19,434 nt of DNA from RUG12783 sp946409545 (GTDB lineage: Bacteria; Bacillota_I; Bacilli_A; RF39; UBA660), in assembly GCA_946409545.1 (NCBI GenBank), contig CAMJWT010000027.1, positions 1 to 19,434 of the forward strand. The letters are read 5' to 3'. Made by a program: the position numbers and the translations under genes. Below the pieces are notes generated by a model, which did not search any database, was not told the DNA's origin, and was given only the letters and a program-made list of their open reading frames with translations. Positions 15,302 through 19,434 of the stretch are shown here, one piece after another (the first letter of the stretch is position 1; each line of letters starts with the position of its first letter).

Positions 15302-16303
15302 TTATTTTAATAATTCTAATAATTCATCTTTTTTAAGTTTTGAATAACCTTTGATTTCTCTTTCTTTAGCAAGTTCTTTTAATTCAGTAAGTGTTAAAGA
15401 AGATAAATCTTTAGCTTCTTCTTTCTTAGGAGCTTTCTTTGTAGTTTTCTTTTCTTCTTCTACTTCTTCTTTAGGTTCTTCAACTTTTTCTTCTTTTTTA
15501 GTTTCTTTTTTAGGTTTTTCTTCTTTAACTTCTTCTTTTTCTTCTACTTCTTCTTTAGCAACTTTTACTTCTTTTAAATCTTCTTTCTTAGAATCATCTT
15601 CAGAAATAACATCAACGATTTCATTACCATTTACTGTTGCAATAGCGTTAGTTAAAGCATTTAAAACAACTTTTACAGCACGAACTGCATCATCATTTCC
15701 TGGAATTACATAATCAACTACATCAGGATCACAGTTAGTATCAACAATACCAAATACTGGTATATTTAACTTATGTGCTTCTTTAATAGCGATTTCTTCT
15801 TTCTTAGGATCAACAATAATCATTGCTTTAGGAAGTTCAGTCATTTCACGAATTCCACCTAAATAACGAATTAATTTTTCTTTAGTCTTATTAAGTAAAG
15901 CTACTTCTTTCTTAGGTAATAATTCAAATGTACCTTCAGCTTCCATCTTTTCGATTTCTTCTAATTTCTTTACTCTACTTCTAATAGTTTTGAAGTTAGT
16001 TAATGTTCCACCTAACCATCTTTCAGTTACATAGAACATATTAGTTCTTTGAGCACATTCTAAACATGCTTCTTGAGCTTGTTTCTTTGTACCAACAAAG
16101 ATAACCTTTCCACCATCTGTAACAATATTAGTTAAAGCTTCATAAGCTTCTTCAAGTTTTGCTACTGTTTTTTGTAAATCGATGATATAAATATCATCTC
16201 TTGCTCCAAAAATATATTCTCCCATTTTTGGATTCCATCTTCTTTTTTGATGTCCGAAATGAACACCTGCTTCTAATAAATAGTTCATTGAAACTACTGT
16301 CAT
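15302..16303 (-). CDS. rpsB: Ribosomal protein S2 with a Lys/Glu linker and Rho-N/SAP-like C-terminal tail
   Basis: Residues 1 to about 230 are ordinary S2 of the 30S subunit (YLLEAGVHFGHQKRRWNPKM, IYIIDLQKT, RWLGGTLTNFKTI, DPKKEEIAIKEA, DTNCDPDVVDYVIPGNDDA). About 100 further residues follow: a Lys/Glu-rich, probably disordered linker (about 235-298) and a compact module from Asp299 to Lys333 (starts DLSSLTLTELKELAKE). The module resembles the Rho N-terminal (HeH/SAP-like) helical domain, which binds nucleic acid in other proteins. L20 in the neighbouring operon ends with a module identical at 19 of 35 aligned positions. AAGGAG lies about 10 bases from the ATG. A hairpin without a U run precedes the gene at 16347-16376. 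Confidence 0.96.
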   Translation of the reverse strand: MTVVSMNYLLEAGVHFGHQKRRWNPKMGEYIFGARDDIYIIDLQKTVAKLEEAYEALTNIVTDGGKVIFVGTKKQAQEACLECAQRTNMFYVTERWLGGTLTNFKTIRSRVKKLEEIEKMEAEGTFELLPKKEVALLNKTKEKLIRYLGGIREMTELPKAMIIVDPKKEEIAIKEAHKLNIPVFGIVDTNCDPDVVDYVIPGNDDAVRAVKVVLNALTNAIATVNGNEIVDVISEDDSKKEDLKEVKVAKEEVEEKEEVKEEKPKKETKKEEKVEEPKEEVEEEKKTTKKAPKKEEAKDLSSLTLTELKELAKEREIKGYSKLKKDELLELLK

Positions 16304-16346
16304 AATAATTTTTCTCCTTTTCGTTTTTCTTTAATTAATTTCTAAA

Positions 16347-16376
16347 TTATTCCATCCTTTTGGACACTCGGAATAA
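16347..16376 (-). promoter_or_regulatory. Hairpin in the rpsB leader, possible cis-regulatory element
   Basis: On the minus strand TTATTCC pairs with GGAATAA (7 bp). Inside, GTCC pairs with GGAT (one G-U) closed by AAAA, with a GAGT bulge on the 5' side. No T run follows, so it is not an ordinary terminator for rplT. It ends 43 bases before the rpsB start. An S2-binding leader is a possibility; I have no proof. Confidence 0.4.
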
Positions 16377-16400
16377 CAATTCATTAATCTGTTTATTTTA

Positions 16401-16931
16401 TTATTTTTCTAAAGCCTTAATTAAATCAGCCTTTTTCATTGAAGTATATCCTTCAACATTTTTTTCTTTAGCTAAATCTTTTAATTCAGCAACTGTTAAA
16501 CTTGATAAATCTTTCTTTTCTTCTTTAACAGTTTCTTTCTTTTCTACTTTTTCTTCTTTAGCTACTTTCTTTTCAGCTACTTTACCTGATTTAGCAACTT
16601 CAACTAATTTACTAAATGCTTTTGGATCATTAATAGCGATTTCAGATAACATTTTACGGTTAACTTCAACACCAGCTTTATTTAATCCTTCAATAAATCT
16701 TGAATAACTAATTTCATTTAGTCTACAAGCTGCATTAATACGTACGATCCAAAGTTTTCTGAATTCTCTCTTTTTTTGACGACGATCACGATATGCATAA
16801 ACTCCAGCATGCATTAATTGTTCTTTTGCAGACTTATATAATCTATGTTTACTTCCAAAGTAACCACGAGCTTCTTTTAATACTTTTTTGTGACGAGCTT
16901 TAGTCACAACTCCATTTCTAACTCTTGCCAT
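16401..16931 (-). CDS. rplT: Ribosomal protein L20 with Rho-N/SAP-like C-terminal tail
   Basis: Residues 1 to about 117 are typical L20 (MARVRNGVVTKARHKKVLK, GYFGSKHRLYKSAKEQ, YAYRDRRQKKREFRKLWI), needed for early 50S assembly and, in Bacillus, for repression of its own operon. Family members normally stop at about 118 residues; this one has 176. The extra part is a Lys/Glu linker (about 119-140) and a module from Asp141 to Lys176 (starts DLSSLTVAELKDLAKE) closely related to the S2 tail. AGAGGTGA precedes the ATG. It is last in infC-rpmI-rplT. No intrinsic terminator follows before rpsB, so readthrough into rpsB-tsf is possible. Confidence 0.96.
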   Translation of the reverse strand: MARVRNGVVTKARHKKVLKEARGYFGSKHRLYKSAKEQLMHAGVYAYRDRRQKKREFRKLWIVRINAACRLNEISYSRFIEGLNKAGVEVNRKMLSEIAINDPKAFSKLVEVAKSGKVAEKKVAKEEKVEKKETVKEEKKDLSSLTVAELKDLAKEKNVEGYTSMKKADLIKALEK

Positions 16932-16944
16932 TATTGTTCACCTC

Positions 16945-17136
16945 TTACTTGATTAATGTTTTTAATCTTGTGTAATCAGCTTTTGATAAGCTTGATCCCT
17001 TTCTAGCATCACGATTGTATGCTGCATTCTTTTTACCAGTATTATGTCTTGATCCTGGATGACCAATTGTAATACTTCCACCTTTTCTTACTTTAAGAAC
17101 TTTTTTAGTTCCTTTATGTGTTTTTAATTTTGGCAT
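16945..17136 (-). CDS. rpmI: Ribosomal protein L35
   Basis: This is a 63-residue basic 50S protein with the family pattern MPKLKTHKGTKKVLKV and later HNTGKKNAAYNRDARKG. AAGGAG lies before the ATG at 17136. It sits 16 bases after infC and 13 bases before rplT, in the conserved infC-rpmI-rplT order. Length is normal and nothing is missing. Confidence 0.97.
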   Translation of the reverse strand: MPKLKTHKGTKKVLKVRKGGSITIGHPGSRHNTGKKNAAYNRDARKGSSLSKADYTRLKTLIK

Positions 17137-17152
17137 AACTTTCTCCTTCTTT

Positions 17153-17677
17153 CTATTTCTTTGGTGTTAATAACATTGTCATAGTACGACCATCAAGTGA
17201 TGGTTTTTCAGAAACTTCTGCAATATCAGATAATCTTTCAGCAAAACGATTCATAACATCAAGACCTAATTCTGTATGTGCCATTTGTCTTCCTTTAAAA
17301 CGAATTGTAACTTTAATCTTGTCACCTTTAACTAAATATTTAGTAACTTGATTAATTTTCGTATTAAAGTCTCCAATATCAATAACACTACTTAATCTAA
17401 ATTCTTTTGTTTCTGAATAATTAGCTTTTTGTCTTTTTAATGCTTCTTTTTCTTTTTTGTTCTTTTCGTATCTAAATTTGTTGTAATCCATAACTTTGCA
17501 TACTGGTGGATTACCATTTGGATTCATTAAAACTAAATCCAATCCAGCATAACTTGCTAGTGTTAATGCGTCTTCCAACTTTTTAACACCAACTTGTTCA
17601 CCATGTGGTCCTATAACTAATACTTGTGTCGCTTTGATTTGATCATTAATTAACAAATCATTCTTCTTGTTAGCGAT
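17153..17677 (-). CDS. infC: Translation initiation factor IF-3 with ATC start codon
   Basis: IF-3 binds the 30S subunit and checks start codon pairing. Family segments include LLINDQI, PPVCKVMDYNKFRYEKNKKEKEA, LSSVIDIGDFNTK and KVTIRFKGRQMAH. The frame is open upstream to a GTG at 17725, but that codon lies inside the leader terminator. A strong GGAGGTG (17684-17690) lies six bases before ATC at 17675-17677. Starting there gives 174 residues and an N-terminus like the Bacillus protein, whose gene also uses a non-standard AUU-type start. Rare starts let IF-3 repress its own translation. No ATG is available between the ribosome binding site and the conserved region. Confidence 0.93.
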   Translation of the reverse strand: MANKKNDLLINDQIKATQVLVIGPHGEQVGVKKLEDALTLASYAGLDLVLMNPNGNPPVCKVMDYNKFRYEKNKKEKEALKRQKANYSETKEFRLSSVIDIGDFNTKINQVTKYLVKGDKIKVTIRFKGRQMAHTELGLDVMNRFAERLSDIAEVSEKPSLDGRTMTMLLTPKK

Positions 17678-17683
17678 ATTAAA

Positions 17684-17690
17684 CACCTCC
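17684..17690 (-). promoter_or_regulatory. Ribosome binding site deciding the infC start
   Basis: GGAGGTG on the minus strand, six bases before ATC at 17677, is the only strong Shine-Dalgarno sequence near the conserved IF-3 N-terminus. It lies about 15 bases after the leader terminator. Confidence 0.88.
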
Positions 17691-17701
17691 ATATAATAAT
17701 T

Positions 17702-17727
17702 AAAAAAGTGGATATTTCTATCCACTT
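17702..17727 (-). terminator. Leader terminator (attenuator) of infC
   Basis: AAGTGGATA (17727-17719 on the minus strand) pairs with TATCCACTT (17714-17706) in a perfect 9-bp stem closed by a GAAA tetraloop of the GNRA class. A T run extends to 17702. It stands directly before the infC ribosome binding site. Confidence 0.88.
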
Positions 17728-17851
17728 AAAAACCATAATTAAAAGAATTATTTTATAATGTATATATTAAATAAAACTTATTGGCTCTTTACCTATTACT
17801 ATGTGCAATCAGGTGGATAAAAATCTCTTTCCTTAATTAAATTACTTAAAT

Positions 17852-17880
17852 AATATACACTATCAAAATCTATTTGTCAA
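17852..17880 (-). promoter_or_regulatory. Consensus promoter of infC-rpmI-rplT
   Basis: TTGACA (17875-17880), a 17-base spacer and TATATT (17852-17857) on the minus strand. It starts 16 bases after the stop codon of the upstream beta-helix gene. Transcription should begin near 17845. Confidence 0.9.
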
Positions 17881-17896
17881 CAATAAAATTGCATTA

Positions 17897-19434
17897 TTAT
17901 CTTGTTTGATTGTCACGAGGTTCAAATGTTAATACTTTATTTTCTAATATAACATTTACTTGCTTAGCACCATAAGTGAAGGTATTATCACCAGTTTCTA
18001 GTTTATCACTAGCAATTACAACCATCTTATAATTTGGTACTGCTGTTTTAAATGATATTTTTCCTAAATTAATATCTCCACTACCATCAGCATAAACTAC
18101 TATCATAGGAACTGTTGATATCATTTCTCCATGAGGATCTTTTCCAACTGTTTTACTAACAGAAATCAAAGTTCCTCCCGTTACTTTCAATTCTAATTCA
18201 TGATCAAGAGATGTTTCCCCATTATTACTAAAACTTTCAAGATAAACTTCTCCAGATTTTATTTCAATTGATCCATTACTATCAATACCATCATTCATTG
18301 CGCGAATTCTAGTAACTCCGCCAGTAAATATTACTCTACCACTATGTGATGTATCTTTATCACTTAAACTTGGATGAACAGCATTAATACCATCATCATT
18401 TGCACTAATTGTTAAATTACCACCTTTAATATTAATAATTTGACTTTCAATTCCTTCATAACAACTTGTAATATTGATATTTCCTTTTGTTATTTCAAAA
18501 GAATGTTCTGCATGAATAGCATCATCAGCAGAACGTATAACAAAACTACCACCATTAATTATAATAACACTATCAGAATGAATAGCATCATCGGCTGTAT
18601 CAAAAGTTAAATTACCATTTTTAATAGTTATTTTATTTCCTGCTTTAAGACCCTTAGCAGCCGTTAAAGATTTCTTTTTAGAACCATCTTTAGTTTTTAT
18701 ATTAAATGTTCCATTATTTATATTAATATAATTAGATGCTACAAAACCGTCTCCAGAAGAATTAATATTAAATGTTCCATTATTAACAATTATATATCCC
18801 TTATTATTATCATTTTTATCACTACTTTTAATGCCATCACCTTGCGAATTAACTTTTATATTACTAGATGTAAATTCAATATTGTTTTTGCCTCTTATTC
18901 CATCATCTTCACTATTAATAATATATGTTCCATTATTAAAAACAACTTTTTCTTTGGAAACAATTCCATCAATATTAGAGTTAATAGTTAATGAGCCATT
19001 GCCATTAAAAACTAAAGATCCATTAGAATAGATAGCTCCATCTTTTTCTTCAGTAGTCTTAGAAGATATAGTATTTGTTCCACTACTATTAACAGTTACT
19101 ATATTATTAGATTCAATATTAATTCCTGGACCATTTTCACAATTTATATTAATATTATTTAGATTTAAAGTTACTTCACTACTTGCATTAATAAAAAGAC
19201 AACGATAATTACCTGTAATATTATAACTACCACCTTTTACGATTTTATAATCTTTTGGTGTATCATCAACTATAATTTCTTCTTTATTATCTATATTGTT
19301 ATTATTATCCACTTTAACATTACTATCTACAGTATTAGTGTTTGTTTTACTATCATTGTTTTTCTTTTTATCATCTTTAATCTCTTCTTTTTTGTTATCT
19401 TTAATCTCTTCTTTTTTGTCATCTACTTTATTTG
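17897..19434 (-). CDS. Exported parallel beta-helix protein, carbohydrate-binding DUF4353/Cthe_2159 type (N-terminus cut)
   Basis: The frame is open to the right edge (511 residues visible), so the GTG at 19312 is an internal Val and the true start lies outside. The visible start is a Lys/Asp/Asn/Glu-rich linker with a duplicated eight-residue unit, DDKKEEIK then DNKKEEIK. After that come many short repeats of a right-handed beta-helix, with turns such as SADDAIHAE, SEDDGIRGK, ANDDGINAV and MNDGIDSNG and strands such as FNINSSGDGF. This DD-GI pattern is that of the Cthe_2159 family, calcium-dependent binders of acidic polysaccharide such as polygalacturonate. A signal peptide or lipobox would lie upstream. 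No intrinsic terminator separates it from the infC promoter. Family call is from pattern memory; ligand unknown. Confidence 0.85.
   Translation of the reverse strand, partial: NKVDDKKEEIKDNKKEEIKDDKKKNNDSKTNTNTVDSNVKVDNNNNIDNKEEIIVDDTPKDYKIVKGGSYNITGNYRCLFINASSEVTLNLNNININCENGPGINIESNNIVTVNSSGTNTISSKTTEEKDGAIYSNGSLVFNGNGSLTINSNIDGIVSKEKVVFNNGTYIINSEDDGIRGKNNIEFTSSNIKVNSQGDGIKSSDKNDNNKGYIIVNNGTFNINSSGDGFVASNYININNGTFNIKTKDGSKKKSLTAAKGLKAGNKITIKNGNLTFDTADDAIHSDSVIIINGGSFVIRSADDAIHAEHSFEITKGNINITSCYEGIESQIINIKGGNLTISANDDGINAVHPSLSDKDTSHSGRVIFTGGVTRIRAMNDGIDSNGSIEIKSGEVYLESFSNNGETSLDHELELKVTGGTLISVSKTVGKDPHGEMISTVPMIVVYADGSGDINLGKISFKTAVPNYKMVVIASDKLETGDNTFTYGAKQVNVILENKVLTFEPRDNQTR
19373..19420 (-). 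repeat. Two tandem copies of a 24-base in-frame repeat
   Basis: Two adjacent 24-base units (19373-19396 and 19397-19420) differ at one base and encode DNKKEEIK and DDKKEEIK in the linker of the beta-helix protein. More copies could lie beyond the edge. Confidence 0.85.

Larger units (their letters stand above)
17678..17846 (-). promoter_or_regulatory. infC-rpmI-rplT leader with attenuator (L20-leader type)
   Basis: The predicted 5' untranslated region is about 170 bases. In its first third the stretch 17824-17813 (AUUUUUAUCCAC) can pair over 12 positions, one of them G-U, with 17725-17714 (GUGGAUAGAAAU). That is the 5' arm and loop of the downstream terminator. Pairing of the two would block the terminator. 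In Bacillus subtilis this operon is repressed by L20 through premature termination in the leader, so I read this as an L20 leader. The L20 contact site itself was not modelled. Confidence 0.75.

Noticed and set aside
14873..15713. Plus-strand open frames opposite tsf and rpsB
   Set aside because: They arise from the codon bias of the real minus-strand genes, whose conserved products are certain. No promoter or ribosome binding site supports them.
16347..16376. Hairpin as an intrinsic terminator for rplT
   Set aside because: No run of T follows it on the minus strand and the stem has a four-base bulge.
17678..17725. GTG at 17725 as the start of IF-3
   Set aside because: The extra 16 codons would be the terminator hairpin and the ribosome binding site itself. 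The ATC at 17677 has the correct spacing and family-like N-terminus.

Overview
The window is strongly AT-rich (about 30% G+C by eye), uses the standard bacterial code, and has Gram-positive-type Shine-Dalgarno sequences. Its gene set (YvcK/GlmR, DnaD-Nth, PrsW, TmcAL, infC-rpmI-rplT with an attenuating leader, rpsB-tsf, extracellular MucBP and choline-binding-like modules) points to a low-GC Firmicute. My inference is an uncultured gut lineage near the Bacilli/Mollicutes boundary. All 18 visible stop codons are TAA (16) or TAG (2). All genes except tmcAL are on the minus strand, so the order of transcription runs from high to low coordinates.

From the right edge: a truncated exported beta-helix protein (17897-19434); then the infC-rpmI-rplT operon (17677-16401), with a consensus promoter, a ~170-nt leader holding a terminator and a competing antiterminator, and a rare ATC start for infC; then rpsB-tsf (16303-14416). 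S2 and L20 carry matching extra C-terminal tails: a Lys/Glu-rich linker followed by a Rho-N/SAP-like helical module. Next come two large surface proteins with their own promoters and terminators: a poly-asparagine-tethered metallo-beta-lactamase resembling pneumococcal phosphorylcholine esterase (14311-12158), and a 1113-residue MucBP/InlB-repeat adhesin with a possible non-canonical sorting motif (12044-8703).

A tight operon follows: yvcK, a small membrane-anchored protein, dnaD and nth (8623-5931). Then comes a PrsW-type membrane protease with two added zinc ribbons (5872-4820), convergent with tmcAL (3668-4813, plus strand). Both stop codons of that pair lie in one 14-bp bidirectional terminator. 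The tmcAL promoter is placed so that its mRNA should be nearly leaderless. To the left is a three-gene operon of unknown function: a 657-residue HExxH protein, a 68-residue coiled-coil protein and a membrane-anchored protein (3558-469). Last are rpmG and the start of efp (355-1).

Overall this is core translation and replication housekeeping interrupted by lineage-specific surface genes. The most unusual points are the shared tails on two ribosomal proteins, the infC leader, the leaderless tmcAL, the poly-Asn esterase-like protein and the unknown HExxH operon. No CRISPR array, insertion sequence, rRNA or tRNA gene was seen, and no gap between genes exceeds 300 bases.
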